Assembly: GCF_002929275.1 (NCBI RefSeq)
Contig: NZ_PJIK01000006.1
Coordinates: forward strand, 62,001 to 126,000
Direction: 5' to 3'
DNA: 64,000 nt
Source: Arthrobacter sp. ZGTC131
GTDB lineage: Bacteria; Actinomycetota; Actinomycetes; Actinomycetales; Micrococcaceae
Shown: positions 17,058 to 26,017 of the stretch, in pieces
How positions within the stretch are numbered: position 1 is the first letter of the stretch
Layout of the letters: each line of letters starts with the position of its first letter
Position numbers and translations under genes: made by a program
Notes under the pieces: generated by a model
Seen by the model: the letters and a program-made list of their open reading frames with translations, nothing else
The model's database searches: none
Told to the model about the DNA's origin: nothing

Positions 17058-17411
17058 TTACTCGGAGTCCGGTTTCTGTTCGCGGTCCCGGAGGTTCTTC
17101 TTGATTTCGTCGAACTTCTCCTTGATGACCCGTTCCGCCTCCGAGAGGGTTTTCCCGGCGGTGCTTAGGGGATCCATCTGAAGGTAGACGTTCTGGCTGG
17201 CAGGCACGTCGTACTCATCTTTCAGATGGGTGCCGCCGCCCACTCCCTGAAGAGACAGATACACCATGGCCTCCGTCCGGGCAATGCCGGAAAGTGTTCC
17301 GAAGACAACCGTGAAGTCGTTCGATTCAAAGCTCACAGTCTGACCGATATGGCTGCGGTCTAGGTCACCGGCTGCTACCGGCTTCTCGGACTGACTTCCG
17401 CTGTAGCTCAT
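17058..17411 (-). CDS. Conserved hypothetical protein, 117 aa
   Basis: MSYSGSQSEKPVAAGDLDRS, then a beta-rich core (IGQTVSFESNDFTVVFGTLS, AMVYLSLQGVGGGTHL) and a charged C-terminal helix (SEAERVIKEKFDEIKKNLRD). No signal peptide or membrane segment. GGAG lies 7 nt before the ATG and a strong terminator follows the stop, so it is a real monocistronic gene. The core looks like a small beta-barrel, for example an OB/Sm-like fold, but I do not recognise the family. Confidence 0.75.
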   Translation of the reverse strand: MSYSGSQSEKPVAAGDLDRSHIGQTVSFESNDFTVVFGTLSGIARTEAMVYLSLQGVGGGTHLKDEYDVPASQNVYLQMDPLSTAGKTLSEAERVIKEKFDEIKKNLRDREQKPDSE

Positions 17412-17878
17412 GAACTTCTCCTAAATAGTCGAGGGACACGTACCAAGGCAGTCTATATACGGAGCCCGTGAAGCTCAGGCGGTTCACCGTAAGCAGCCAA
17501 CGCATCGGAGAGCTGGGCCGATTTGTCATGGGCGTGTGCAACACGGCGAGGACGTCCCGAGCCTGAGATGAGGGCGCTCATCCTGGCGAGCTGGGCGGTC
17601 CGGCTGTGGCGGAGCCAAGGGGGTCTCCGACGGGATCTGGTGGAGTCCAGCGTTCGGGTCGTCGGGGACTGCAGGGAAAGGGACTTGGCCATGGTTACGG
17701 GTGCGCGCGCCTCACGCACAAGATGCGTGGCAGTCATGCATTGAATTCACAGTTTGACAGGCATCCTCAAGGTTGGCTCAGGACTGAAACAACATTGCCC
17801 CAAGATCAACGCAGATTCCGTATTCCAACGCGCCAGAGAAATAAGCTCTTCACGAGAGACAAATTCGGCTTAAGAAAG
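17412..17878. other. Region without a confident gene
   Basis: About 470 bp. Frames of 73-108 codons exist on both strands (e.g. 17523-17744 plus, 17453-17737 minus) but they overlap each other, lack motifs and have no good ribosome-binding site. Composition becomes AT-richer after 17740, which suggests spacer or promoter DNA for the lipoprotein gene. Confidence 0.4.
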
Positions 17879-17901
17879 AGGCCCGGCTGTTTGCCGGGCC
17901 T
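17879..17901 (+). terminator. Hairpin upstream of the lipoprotein gene
   Basis: AGGCCCGGC-tgttt-GCCGGGCCT, 9-bp perfect stem followed by ctatttaatt. It looks like a Rho-independent terminator, yet lies only 27 bp before the next ATG. It may end an upstream transcript or act as a leader attenuator. Confidence 0.6.
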
Positions 17902-17928
17902 CTATTTAATTGAGAGAGGCAGCACACA

Positions 17929-18540
17929 ATGAAGTACACCAAGTCCCTGGTAGCCCTTGCCCTGATGGGCTCAGCTCTGTCCCTGTCCGCATGTGGCGGC
18001 AGCAACGGGGCGGCGTCCGGTACCGCACCGACAGCTGAAGCTGTGGAGAAGCAGGTCGAGGCTCCCAAGCCCACGGGTCCGGCCAAGTCATCCCGCGGCA
18101 ACTACGTCATGTCTGCTGGAAGCAAGGCATTTGCCACGCAGACTGACCAGCTCACCGACAAGGAGACTGCCAAGTTCTCGGTTTCCTCGATCAAGAAGGG
18201 TGTTTGCACCGGGGAGTATGTCCAGCCGCCCACAAACGGCAACATCGTGTTCGTGAAGGTCACCGTACAGACCTTGCCGGCACTGGCCGAGTCGAGCTTC
18301 CCGACGTTCAGCATTAGCGCACATGACTTCAAGTTCATTGCCAAGAACGGCACGACGTTCAACGGCTCGCTGTCAACCGTGGGGACATACGGATGCCTGC
18401 CCGATGCGGAGACGTTCCCCAGTGCCGGCATCGGCCCCGATCAGAAAGCGTCGGGGATCATCGTCATCGACGTGCCGCAGCCGAGTGGAACGCTCCTGGT
18501 CAAGAGCAACTTCGGCACCGGCTACGAGTACACCTTCTAG
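17929..18540 (+). CDS. Secreted lipoprotein with DUF4352-like domain
   Basis: 203 residues. Signal peptide MKYTKSLVALALMGSALSLS with lipobox LSAC, so Cys22 should be lipidated. A Ser/Ala/Pro-rich linker is followed by an Ig-like beta domain: FSVSSIKKGVCTGEYV, GNIVFVKVTVQTL, FPTFSISAHDFKFIAKNG, GIIVIDVPQPSGTLLVKS. The order (V.. VxVxVxN.. G-x-x-V-FDVP) matches telokin-like DUF4352 domains. First of four small envelope genes in a row. Function unknown; surface or secretion-related role inferred. Confidence 0.85.
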   Translation: MKYTKSLVALALMGSALSLSACGGSNGAASGTAPTAEAVEKQVEAPKPTGPAKSSRGNYVMSAGSKAFATQTDQLTDKETAKFSVSSIKKGVCTGEYVQPPTNGNIVFVKVTVQTLPALAESSFPTFSISAHDFKFIAKNGTTFNGSLSTVGTYGCLPDAETFPSAGIGPDQKASGIIVIDVPQPSGTLLVKSNFGTGYEYTF

Positions 18541-18566
18541 CCCACACACTTTCCCGGGGGAACACG

Positions 18567-19058
18567 ATGAACATCGAGAACAACGACGCACCAACTACCT
18601 ATCAGCCCACGCCTTACCAGCAGCCCGCTTATAGCCAGGTGGGTCTGCCTTTACCGCCGCAGGCGGCGGAACCCGAGAAGCGGAAGCGCAAGCCGAAGTG
18701 GTTCCTGCCGGCCGGCCTGGCTGTCGCCGGCCTGGTCTTGGGATTCGGAGCAGGCGTTGGAGCCAAGCCTGAGCCTGAGATTGTGGTGCAGGAGAAGATT
18801 GTTGAGAAGGAAGTCGAGGTCGTCAAGGAGGTCACACCGCCTTCGTGCATTGAGGCACTGGACGTGACGCAGGAGGCGATAGAACTGTTCTCCACGTACC
18901 CGGAGATGGCGCACGATGCCGTGCAGGCGGCTGGCACCTTCGACACCGCGGGGCTGCAGGCGGTTACCAGGAAGATCGAGACCTTCAATAGTGACTTGGA
19001 CAAGCTGACACCTAAGGTCGGCGCACCTGTGGCAGCGTGCCGACTCGCGGCTGAGTAA
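18567..19058 (+). CDS. Membrane-anchored protein with E/K stalk
   Basis: 163 residues. A Pro/Gln/Tyr-rich cytoplasmic head (YQPTPYQQPAYSQ), a KRKRKPK stop signal, one membrane helix (FLPAGLAVAGLVLGFGAGVG), then a charged stalk VVQEKIVEKEVEVVKEVTPP and a helical domain starting SCIEALDVTQEAIELF. The ATG at 18567 follows GGGGGAAC. The helical C-domain (C-x-EAL-D...) recurs, cut short, in the next gene. I associate this head-TM-stalk-helix layout with actinobacterial accessory regions, function unknown. Confidence 0.8.
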   Translation: MNIENNDAPTTYQPTPYQQPAYSQVGLPLPPQAAEPEKRKRKPKWFLPAGLAVAGLVLGFGAGVGAKPEPEIVVQEKIVEKEVEVVKEVTPPSCIEALDVTQEAIELFSTYPEMAHDAVQAAGTFDTAGLQAVTRKIETFNSDLDKLTPKVGAPVAACRLAAE

Positions 19059-19082
19059 ACGACCAGTTCGGCGGGAGGTCCC

Positions 19083-19268
19083 GTGCAAGCCGAAAAGTAC
19101 AAGGGTTCGCCGGTAGCGCTGGTGATACTCGGCCTGCTTGTAGCGGCCATCGCCGGATCGATGGGGACAATGGTGCAGAAGGTCTACTCAACAGCGGTGG
19201 CCAACCGGCCAAAACCTGTCGAGACGCTGCCGGCGACCTGCATCGAGGCTCTTAGCCTGGCCGATTGA
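19083..19268 (+). CDS. Short single-span membrane protein
   Basis: 61 residues: VQAEKYKGSPVALVILGLLV, one membrane helix (VALVILGLLVAAIAGSMGTM), and a short extracellular end CIEALSLAD. GTG start with GGGAGG close upstream. The CIEALSLAD end parallels SCIEALDVT of the preceding protein, as if this were a truncated paralogue lacking the helical domain. It could be real or a decayed copy. Confidence 0.6.
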   Translation: MQAEKYKGSPVALVILGLLVAAIAGSMGTMVQKVYSTAVANRPKPVETLPATCIEALSLAD

Positions 19269-19361
19269 ACCCGTAAGCCCACGTCCAGCCAGTACGCCAT
19301 GGACAGTAGGGCGCGTTGCCCTCGAAGGGCGGCCCAACAGCCCAACTTGAGAGGAATAAAC

Positions 19362-19802
19362 TTGCACTACCGAAAGTCGCTGGCGGCGACAGCACTGCTG
19401 CTAAGCACCGCAGCCTTTACAGGGTGCGGGGCAGGGCCTTCTTCGGCCCCTTCTGAATCACCCACGCCGACAAAGACCATGCCCCCTAATGGGCAGCACT
19501 ACAGCTCGGTGGGGGCCCTGAAGGATGCGTTTGTTGAGGTCGGCGGCGAATGCTCAACGTACAACGAAGGTAACTCCGTTACTCTCGCCGCAGAGTCGGC
19601 AACGTGCGGGGAGGACACCGTCCTCTCTATCTATTCCTCGTCGTCCGACAAGGACCAGGTGGTTGCTAACTTGAAGCAATTTTCAGACATGATCGGACTG
19701 AATATCCTTGTCGGTGAAAATTGGATAGTTAACAACAAAAACGTTGCCTCCCTGCAGCCTGAGCTCGGCGGCACGCTGGTGACGCGCGAAGCAAAGAAGT
19801 AG
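19362..19802 (+). CDS. Small secreted lipoprotein
   Basis: 146 residues starting at TTG 19362 (GAGAGGAAT upstream). Signal peptide LHYRKSLAATALLLSTAAFT with lipobox FTGC. After a Ser/Pro/Thr linker comes a compact domain with two cysteines (GGECSTYNEG, ESATCGEDTVLSIYSS) that may form a disulfide. An earlier GTG/ATG at 19299 would bury the signal peptide and is rejected. Function unknown; two hairpins follow. Confidence 0.8.
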   Translation: MHYRKSLAATALLLSTAAFTGCGAGPSSAPSESPTPTKTMPPNGQHYSSVGALKDAFVEVGGECSTYNEGNSVTLAAESATCGEDTVLSIYSSSSDKDQVVANLKQFSDMIGLNILVGENWIVNNKNVASLQPELGGTLVTREAKK

Positions 19803-19811
19803 CAAGAGGGA

Positions 19812-19838
19812 GGGCGGCGGCCAACTGTGACGCCGCCC
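19812..19838 (+). terminator. Terminator after lipoprotein gene
   Basis: GGGCGGCG...CGCCGCCC, 8-bp stem with an 11-nt loop, 10 bp after the stop codon. No T-run. Confidence 0.6.
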
Positions 19839-19856
19839 GCTGCTGGTCGCGAGATG

Positions 19857-19882
19857 ATCACGCCACCGTGGCGTGGCGTGAT
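19857..19882. terminator. Second hairpin; start of a 250-bp non-coding gap
   Basis: ATCACGCCAC-cgtggc-GTGGCGTGAT is a perfect 10-bp stem. The following 19883-20112 stretch is AT-richer than its surroundings (ttgagttaactcggggc, accttgactaaacc) and probably contains the promoter of the next gene. Confidence 0.55.
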
Positions 19883-20112
19883 GCTGAGAGCACGGACGTT
19901 TCTCCCGGGACTCTACCGCTCATGAAGTATGGAGATGTCCTGAAAATGTCTTGGTCACGGGTCATTTTGAGTTAACTCGGGGCTAGAGAAAAACCTTGAC
20001 TAAACCAAGGGAATTCTTGAGCCAACAATTCCAACTTGAGCTATATGCTCCTACTCAAAAGGCTCGTCTGCGCACGGAGTGCTGACCCTGCCTTGGTTGA
20101 TAGGGGACAAAC

Positions 20113-21069
20113 ATGAAGCGGTACAACCCTCCGAGTAATTGGCCCACTCCGCCGAACGGATGGCAGCCACCGCGTGACTGGCAGCCCGACCCTAGCTGGG
20201 GGCCACCGCCACATGACCATCAATTCTGGGTCGATGGGCCACTGCAGCCCCCGCCCCCGGAGCAGCGCGGAAAAGCTGTCACGATTACCGCTCTCGTTCT
20301 TGCTGGAGTCGCCCTGCTACTCTGCTGGATCCCTATCGTCAACAATGCGGTATTCTTCCTTGGTTTGATCGCCGTTATTCTTGCCATCATCGCTCTGGTT
20401 ATCACACTTCGGGGACGCTCAACGATGCGGGGGATGGCCATAGCCTCGCTGATTGTTGGCGTTCTTTCGCTTGTCGGGGTGCTTTCCACCCAAGCCCTCT
20501 ACGCCTCTGTACTGGATGGAGTCTCGGATGCGGTCGGAGGAACCAACGAGAATGGGTATAACACCGGCGGAACATCAGCGTCGAAGTCTTCGTCCGGATC
20601 AAATACCACTGTGGCCCCGACACCTAGCGTGATCGCTGGCTCAGCAAGCCAGCCGCTGGCTCCAGGCACGGCTGCCGCTGTGGGGGATGAATACCAGGTC
20701 GCCGTTACTTCGGTGAAGTTGGACGCCAATGCCGAAGTGCTGGCTGCCAATCAGTTCAATGACGCGCCAACGGGTCAATACGTTCTCGTGCAGTTGAGCG
20801 TTACTTACGTCGGAGCCAAAGAGGGCAACCCTTGGATCGACTTATCGGAGACCTTCGTTGGCACAGATGCCAGACAGTACGACGCATCCGACTGCGGTGC
20901 TGTCGTTGACCAAGGAGTCATGGACGTTCCCACCCTGGAGAAGGGTGGCAAGGCCTCCTATCAGCTCTGCATGGACGTGCCGACGGCCGCTATTGAAGGA
21001 GGCAAAATTTTTCTCCAGCGGAGCATTTCCTTCAACGACAAGTCACGCGTTTATTGGACGATTCGGTAG
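20113..21069 (+). CDS. DUF4190/DUF4352-like membrane protein
   Basis: 318 residues. Cytoplasmic head rich in Trp/Pro (NWPTPPNGWQPPRDWQPDPS), two to three membrane helices (TALVLAGVALLLCWIPIVNN, VFFLGLIAVILAIIALVITL, GMAIASLIVGVLSLVGVLST) as in DUF4190, a Ser/Gly/Thr linker, then a DUF4352-like Ig domain (GDEYQVAVTSVKLDANAEVL, GQYVLVQLSVTYVG, SDCGAVVDQGVMDVPTLEKG, GKASYQLCMDVPT). SD AGGGGA. The Ig domain is of the same type as in the 17929 lipoprotein. Typical of actinobacterial envelope proteins of unknown role. Confidence 0.88.
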   Translation: MKRYNPPSNWPTPPNGWQPPRDWQPDPSWGPPPHDHQFWVDGPLQPPPPEQRGKAVTITALVLAGVALLLCWIPIVNNAVFFLGLIAVILAIIALVITLRGRSTMRGMAIASLIVGVLSLVGVLSTQALYASVLDGVSDAVGGTNENGYNTGGTSASKSSSGSNTTVAPTPSVIAGSASQPLAPGTAAAVGDEYQVAVTSVKLDANAEVLAANQFNDAPTGQYVLVQLSVTYVGAKEGNPWIDLSETFVGTDARQYDASDCGAVVDQGVMDVPTLEKGGKASYQLCMDVPTAAIEGGKIFLQRSISFNDKSRVYWTIR

Positions 21070-21100
21070 ACCAAACACTGGGGCAGCAAGGTCGCTATCG

Positions 21101-21240
21101 GTGAACGAGTCTGATGTGGTGTTGCTGCTGGACGCCTTCGGTTGGATCCGTGAGAACGTGACCGCCACTTTTGAAGGGGTGGACGACGAAATTCTGTCCG
21201 TCGGCCCCGCGGGCGCGCCGGAGGCAGCGTTAGTCAGCCA
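21101..21240 (+). pseudogene. N-terminal scrap of a DinB/mycothiol-transferase family protein
   Basis: From GTG 21101: VNESDVVLLLDAFGWIRENV and TATFEGVDDEILSVGP, the usual first helices of DUF664/DinB proteins. Homology stops near 21240 where the sequence meets the minus-strand GntR remnant. No metal-binding histidines remain. Confidence 0.55.
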
Positions 21241-21248
21241 AATGTGGC

Positions 21249-21805
21249 TTAAGTCCCGCCCTCCGTCAGGCCCATGAACATGGTCCGGTGCAGGATGTCC
21301 ACGTGCTTGCGGGCGATCTCCACGGCTTCGCCGCCGTCGCCGGCGCGCAGGGCCGCCGCGAGCGCGACGTGGTCGCGGTTTGATTTGTGCAGCAGCTGGA
21401 TCGGGTAGGGGATGAAGTAGGCATAGAGCTCAGCGAGCGTTCGTGGTAAACCTCGACGGCGGTCCCCAGCCCGGACGCCGTGCCCACCAGCTGGTGGAAC
21501 TGCTCGTCCGCCTGGTGGTAGTCGGACCAGTCCGTGGATTCGGCCATGTCATGGGTCAGCCGGTCGAGCTCATCCAGTTGTTCGGCAGTGGCATTGACGG
21601 CCGCGTAGTGCGTCACAGCACATTCGAACAACAGCCTCCGGTCCACCAGGCGGTTCACTGCCTGGGATTCGGCCGGTGATGCGGAGAGTTTCGCCAGCAC
21701 GCTCCGCGGCGGCTCGTCGGCCACGAAGGTTCCGCCCGCACGGCCCCGGCGGCGCACCACCACGCCCTGTTCGGCCAGGCTCGCCAGCGCGCGGCGGGCC
21801 CGGAG
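21249..21805 (-). pseudogene. Decayed GntR/FCD regulator, paralogue of 33130-33882
   Basis: ARRALASLAEQGVVVRRRGR, GGTFVADEPPRSVLAKLSAS and the FCD domain to GLGTAVEVYHE match the intact gene at 33130-33882 almost exactly. At about 21440 one T of a TTT run is lost (gcgttcg here, gcgtttcg there), shifting the frame; the original frame then resumes through LHRTMFMGLTEGGT to the stop at 21249. The N-terminal half of the HTH is also missing beyond ~21805. Not functional. Confidence 0.9.
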
Positions 21806-21816
21806 GTCTTGATTAC

Positions 21817-22090
21817 TCACGTCGCCAGGGTCAGCAGCTTCCCGTCCGTCACGGCCTGGCGGGAGAGCGTCTTGTAGCCCTCCTGTTCGAACAGCACGGT
21901 GATCACGTCCTCCTCGTGCCGCATCACGATGCCCGTGCCGCCGGTTCAGCGGGCCACACCGTCGGCAGGTCCAGGTGGGGAGCGGGCGGCCACTACCAAG
22001 GCTGCAGCGAATCGATCCGCCACCAGCGCGTCGGCCGTGACGTTTCGACCGCCCGGCCCGCCGGCACGGCCAGTGCCGTCAGCGGCAGTC
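21817..22090 (-). pseudogene. C-terminal remnant of an unidentified protein
   Basis: Minus-strand reading GTGIVMRHEEDVITVLFEQE, GYKTLSRQAVTDGKLLTLAT, stop at 21817. The strand-rich pattern looks like the small beta-barrel ending of a helicase-type or regulatory protein, but I cannot name it. Upstream the frame is broken (in-frame stop before GTGIV). Part of the same block of debris as the GntR remnant. No gene is seen between 22090 and 22180. Confidence 0.4.
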
Positions 22091-22179
22091 CCGCGTCCTC
22101 AAGTTCGGTACTGCGTCCTTGTTCTGTCACGCCTTACCCTCCCGCTCGCTGGTTCCCTTTCGTGTGAGCCTAGATGTGC

Positions 22180-22917
22180 TCACACGCCAGGACAGGACCT
22201 CTTTGCCGAACTGTGGTCATCCGCCGGGCGGCGTTTGGCCAAGATCAGTGGCAGCAGGGCTGCAGGAGAGGAGACAACGGCGGCCGCCTGCGATGCTTCG
22301 CCCGCGTCCCCGTAGCCCCAGTGCGCGAATATTGTCGGGATTCCGTGTTGGGCGGCTCCGGCGATGTCGTAGCTCCGGTCTCCGATCATTACGGGACTGG
22401 AGATGTCTATGCCTTCGGATTGAAGGCGGAGCAGCAATTCGGCAATGACCTCTGCCTTGCTCGCTCTTCCGTCGCGGTCGGACGCCCCGCAGATGTTGAT
22501 GAAGTGGCCTTCGATGCCAAATCTTCGTGCGAGTCTTACCGCTTGATCTTCCACCTTGGATGTGGCCACAGCCATCGGAATGCCGGCCGAGTGCAGATGG
22601 TCAAGCAGTTCGATGATCCCGTCGTATGGGCTGGACTGTTCAGCGCCGTGGTCGGCGTATGCCTTGCGGTAGTGTTGGAGGGCCCTTTGGGCGGTTATGT
22701 CGTCCAACTGTGAGACAGTTCTGAAGGACTCGATCATCGGCGGGCCGACAAATTGCCGCAGTTTGTCCATCGCGGGGACCGGCGCGCCTACGGCTGCCAG
22801 GGCTCGGGCAGCACTTGCCGTAACGCCGGGTGCTGAATCCAGCAGCGTTCCGTCCATGTCGAACAGGACGCAGCTAATGCCACTTAGAGGTGGACGGTCT
22901 TGCTGCAGAAGTGTCAT
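22180..22917 (-). CDS. HAD-superfamily phosphatase, phosphoglycolate-phosphatase-like
   Basis: About 245 residues. Motif I FDMDGTLLD (nucleophile and acid Asp), motif II AVATSK, motif III Lys in SKAEVIAELL, motif IV MIGDRSYDI. The cap is an alpha-helical C1 cap, as in Gph/PGMB enzymes. The frame could begin at 22995, but that would overlap the divergent Lrp start at 22994; ATG 22917 gives the usual N-terminus. Substrate: a small phosphate ester, not identifiable. Confidence 0.88.
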   Translation of the reverse strand: MTLLQQDRPPLSGISCVLFDMDGTLLDSAPGVTASAARALAAVGAPVPAMDKLRQFVGPPMIESFRTVSQLDDITAQRALQHYRKAYADHGAEQSSPYDGIIELLDHLHSAGIPMAVATSKVEDQAVRLARRFGIEGHFINICGASDRDGRASKAEVIAELLLRLQSEGIDISSPVMIGDRSYDIAGAAQHGIPTIFAHWGYGDAGEASQAAAVVSSPAALLPLILAKRRPADDHSSAKRSCPGV

Positions 22918-22993
22918 TTTTTCGAGTGCTTTCGGTCGTGGAGTTGGTTCGGTTCTGGGTGTGCCGGGGAAAATTTTGGTGTGAAGGGTAGGC

Positions 22994-23461
22994 ATGGATC
23001 GAGTGAGTCTTGATCAGATAGACCAGAGGATTCTTGCGGAGCTAACGAAGAACGCTCGGATGAGCCACGCGGAGCTGGCGACCAAAGTCCTGCTGTCGAG
23101 GAATGCCGTGCGCCAACGGATCGAACGGATGGAACGGCAAGGGTATATCCAGGGGTACACGATCGTTGCCGGCCCACCGGGGCAGGGGTTGGTGTCCGCC
23201 TTCCTGATGGTTTACAGGAAGGACCGGGTGCGGGGGTCGGACGTCATCACCGTACTGCGGTCGATTCCGGAAGTGGTTTTGTGTGATGTTGTGAGCGGTG
23301 ACTTTGATCTGCTGGTGAGGGTCGAGGCCCGCTCGCTGGAGAGGGTTCAGGAGATCTGGGAACAGATTGCGGCCATTCCCGGCGTCACGGACACGGTGAC
23401 GGCCATGACGCTGTCCAGTTACATCAGGCGGGGCCCCGGAGGTGCCCGCGCCACCGAGTGA
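22994..23461 (+). CDS. Lrp/AsnC-family transcriptional regulator
   Basis: 155 residues. HTH: LDQIDQRILAELTKNARMSH, AELATKVLLSRNAVRQRIER, MERQGYIQGYT. RAM/effector domain: FLMVYRKDRVRGSDVITVL, IPEVVLCDVVSGDFDLLVRV, IPGVTDTVTAMTLSSYI. SD AAGGG. Convergent with the aldehyde dehydrogenase/homoserine dehydrogenase operon; local control of that amino-acid-type catabolic cluster is likely but inferred. Confidence 0.93.
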   Translation: MDRVSLDQIDQRILAELTKNARMSHAELATKVLLSRNAVRQRIERMERQGYIQGYTIVAGPPGQGLVSAFLMVYRKDRVRGSDVITVLRSIPEVVLCDVVSGDFDLLVRVEARSLERVQEIWEQIAAIPGVTDTVTAMTLSSYIRRGPGGARATE

Positions 23462-23556
23462 AGCGATCAGACTCCGGACAGGTCCGCACTTCCGGCGGGC
23501 AGCACAGCGAGGAACTGGAGGGAGCGCACGGCGCCGCCGCGCCCCCTCCGGTTCAA

Positions 23557-24972
23557 TCAGTTCCTGATGCAGATGACCTTTGGCTGGGTCATCTCCTCAT
23601 ACGCGAAATGGACGCCCTCCCTGCCCATGCTTCCGTACTTGGCCCCGCCGAACGGCATGCCGTCGAAGCGGTAATCAGAGGAGTCGTTGATCATGACGCC
23701 GCCTGCTTCGAGCTGTTGGGCTGCGTCCATGGCCCTGGCCAGGGAGTCGGTGAAGATGCCCGCATGAAGACTGAACTCGATGGCGTTGGCGACTTCGATG
23801 GCCTCTTCGAACGTGCTGAACTGGCGGAACATGACCACGGGCCCGAAAACCTCCTGCTTCCACAGCCGGCTGTCCGTCGGGACCGCTTCCAGGACGGTCG
23901 GGTGAAGCACATTGCCGTCCGTGACATTGCCTGAAAGAAGGACAGCGCCGGCGCCGAGGGCCTCGTCCAGCTTGGTTTGGAGCTCATGCAGCGCAGCCGG
24001 GCTGATCATGGGCCCGACGTCCGTCCGTTCATCTGAAGGATCTCCAACAACCAGCCTGTCCGCCGCCTCCAGGAAGCGCCGGCGGAACGCGCCGTAGACC
24101 GGGGCGGCTATGAGAATCCGCTGCACCCCCACGCAGTTCTGGCCGGCGGCCCAAAATGCTCCGGAGACGCAGGATTCCACCGCCTTTTCGATGTCGGCAT
24201 CGTCCAGGACGATCACGGGTGCGTTTCCGCCGAGATCCATGGACAGCTTCTTCAAGCCCGCCGTGCGGGCGATGCTTTCACCCGTGGAGAACCCCCCGGT
24301 GAAGGACACCATTCGTACGTCGTCCCTGGACCTGATTATTGTTTCGGCCACTTCCCGGCCGCCGTGGACAATTGTGAGGGCCTCCGGCGGGAGCCCCGAG
24401 CTCACGAGGGCGTCCGCGAGCTGCTGGGCTGACAGCGGCGTCAGCGCAGAGGGTTTGAGAATCACGGAGTTTCCTCCGGCGATTGCCGGGCCGATCTTGT
24501 GCGCCACCAGGTTGAGGGGGTCGTTGAACGGGGTGATCGCGGCAATGATGCCCAGTGGTTCGCGCGAGTACCACCCGGTGCGGTCCTCTGAGCCTTCATA
24601 GGAGTCGAAGGGGATGACTTCGCCTGCGTTCCGGCGCGCTTCGGCAGCGGACAGGCGGAGCGTGTTGACCGCCCGCAGCACTTCCTTCCGTGCCTGGCGG
24701 ATCGTCTTCCCGGCCTCGGACACAATCGTAAGCGCGAACTCCTCGCTGCGCTGCTCGATCTCCGTTGCGGCACCGTCCAGGATCTTCCCGCGTGCGGCGC
24801 GGGACAGGGCCCATGCCTTCCGGGCGCCGACGCGGGCCGTTTCAATCACGGCTTCGCCGGCGGTGGCATCGGTCAGCGAAACCGCGCCGACCACCCTGCC
24901 GTCGTAGGGGCTCGTCACGTCACGGAACTGTGGCAGCGCGGTTTCTGCCGAAGAGAGCGTGGATTCAGGCAT
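23557..24972 (-). CDS. Aldehyde dehydrogenase
   Basis: 471 residues, NAD(P)-dependent ALDH. Asn in TPFNDPLNL, Rossmann segment [25 protein letters not shown], and the catalytic Cys in [14 protein letters not shown]. The ELGG general-base motif is MDLGG here (Glu to Asp), a variation worth noting; EVFGPVV and [14 protein letters not shown] follow. The closest types by pattern are phosphonoacetaldehyde, sulfoacetaldehyde and lactaldehyde dehydrogenases. Its start overlaps the homoserine dehydrogenase gene by 8 nt, so both are one transcript. I infer oxidation of aspartate semialdehyde or another small aldehyde. Confidence 0.92.
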   Translation of the reverse strand: MPESTLSSAETALPQFRDVTSPYDGRVVGAVSLTDATAGEAVIETARVGARKAWALSRAARGKILDGAATEIEQRSEEFALTIVSEAGKTIRQARKEVLRAVNTLRLSAAEARRNAGEVIPFDSYEGSEDRTGWYSREPLGIIAAITPFNDPLNLVAHKIGPAIAGGNSVILKPSALTPLSAQQLADALVSSGLPPEALTIVHGGREVAETIIRSRDDVRMVSFTGGFSTGESIARTAGLKKLSMDLGGNAPVIVLDDADIEKAVESCVSGAFWAAGQNCVGVQRILIAAPVYGAFRRRFLEAADRLVVGDPSDERTDVGPMISPAALHELQTKLDEALGAGAVLLSGNVTDGNVLHPTVLEAVPTDSRLWKQEVFGPVVMFRQFSTFEEAIEVANAIEFSLHAGIFTDSLARAMDAAQQLEAGGVMINDSSDYRFDGMPFGGAKYGSMGREGVHFAYEEMTQPKVICIRN

Positions 24973-26017
24973 TTGCGGATACCTCCGTCCTGGCTACGTG
25001 AATTGCGATGATGTCAGAGAGCAGCGCGTAGGCGGTCTCCACGCGCCCGGCTCCTGGTCCGGAGATGGCTACTGAGCCCAGAAGATCGGTCTCGAAGGAC
25101 ACGGCATTGGTCGCGCCGGCAACCCCGGCCAGCCCATGATCAAGGGGGAGCGCTACAGGGGATACGCCTGCAGTCACGGACCCGTCCGGATTCCGTCGTG
25201 CCGCGCCGACGAGCTTCCAGCGGCGCCCCGCGTGGGCTGCCTTCCGAATATCTTCCGGCGTCACGGTCGAAATCCCCTGCCGATGAACGTCCTTGAACTC
25301 TATGCCGGCATCCAGCAGTTCGTTGGCGAGGATGAGGACCTTGAGCTGAACGTCGTAGCCCTCGATGTCGGCTGCGGGGTTTGCTTCGGCGTAGCCGAGT
25401 TCCTGCGCCTCCCTGATGGCCGCGCCGAAGTCCAGGCCGGCTTCCATCCGCCCGAGCACATAATTACTGGTGCCGTTGAGAATGCCTTCAAATCCGTTTA
25501 GTTCCAGCCCTGCGAACATCTTCTTGGCCAGGCGGATGACGGGAGTGCCGCTCATGACGGCGCCCTCGAACTCGAAGTGCACGCCCTTCTGTTCGGCAAG
25601 GGAGCTCAGCTCGGCGCCGCGGAGGGCAACCGGGCCCTTGTTTGTGGTGCAGACGCTCTTGCCGGATTCGAGTGCCCAGCGCACATGTGAAACTGCCGGC
25701 TCGCCGTCTTCGGGATTAGTGAAGGTGGCCTCGCAAATGATGTCCGCTGGGCAGTTGCGGATCACGGATTCGTTGTTGGTGTCGGCGGATCCGCCGTACG
25801 CTGCAAAGGTTTCATTTTCGCCGCCCAGTTTGAGGGCAACGGAGAGGTCCACGCCTTCGGGCTGGACCAGGGATCCGAGACGCAGGTCGGTGATGGCCAC
25901 GATCCGCAGGCCGAAGCCCAGTTCGGAACGAAGTCTCTCACCACGCGTCGCGATCAGTTCGGCCAGCGTCCTGTTGACGCCGCCGAAGCCGATCAGCGCA
26001 ATGTCGTAGGTGGTCAT
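24965..26017 (-). CDS. Homoserine dehydrogenase-like protein
   Basis: 350 residues without an ACT domain. NAD-binding start [18 protein letters not shown], substrate-binding [14 protein letters not shown] (Lys of the TNKGP motif), and the family signature with [35 protein letters not shown] and [19 protein letters not shown]. Biosynthetic homoserine dehydrogenases usually sit with thrB/thrC; here the neighbours are an aldehyde dehydrogenase (overlapping), an APC permease and an Lrp regulator, which suggests catabolic oxidation of homoserine or an analogue. Confidence 0.9.
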   Translation of the reverse strand: MTTYDIALIGFGGVNRTLAELIATRGERLRSELGFGLRIVAITDLRLGSLVQPEGVDLSVALKLGGENETFAAYGGSADTNNESVIRNCPADIICEATFTNPEDGEPAVSHVRWALESGKSVCTTNKGPVALRGAELSSLAEQKGVHFEFEGAVMSGTPVIRLAKKMFAGLELNGFEGILNGTSNYVLGRMEAGLDFGAAIREAQELGYAEANPAADIEGYDVQLKVLILANELLDAGIEFKDVHRQGISTVTPEDIRKAAHAGRRWKLVGAARRNPDGSVTAGVSPVALPLDHGLAGVAGATNAVSFETDLLGSVAISGPGAGRVETAYALLSDIIAIHVARTEVSANA

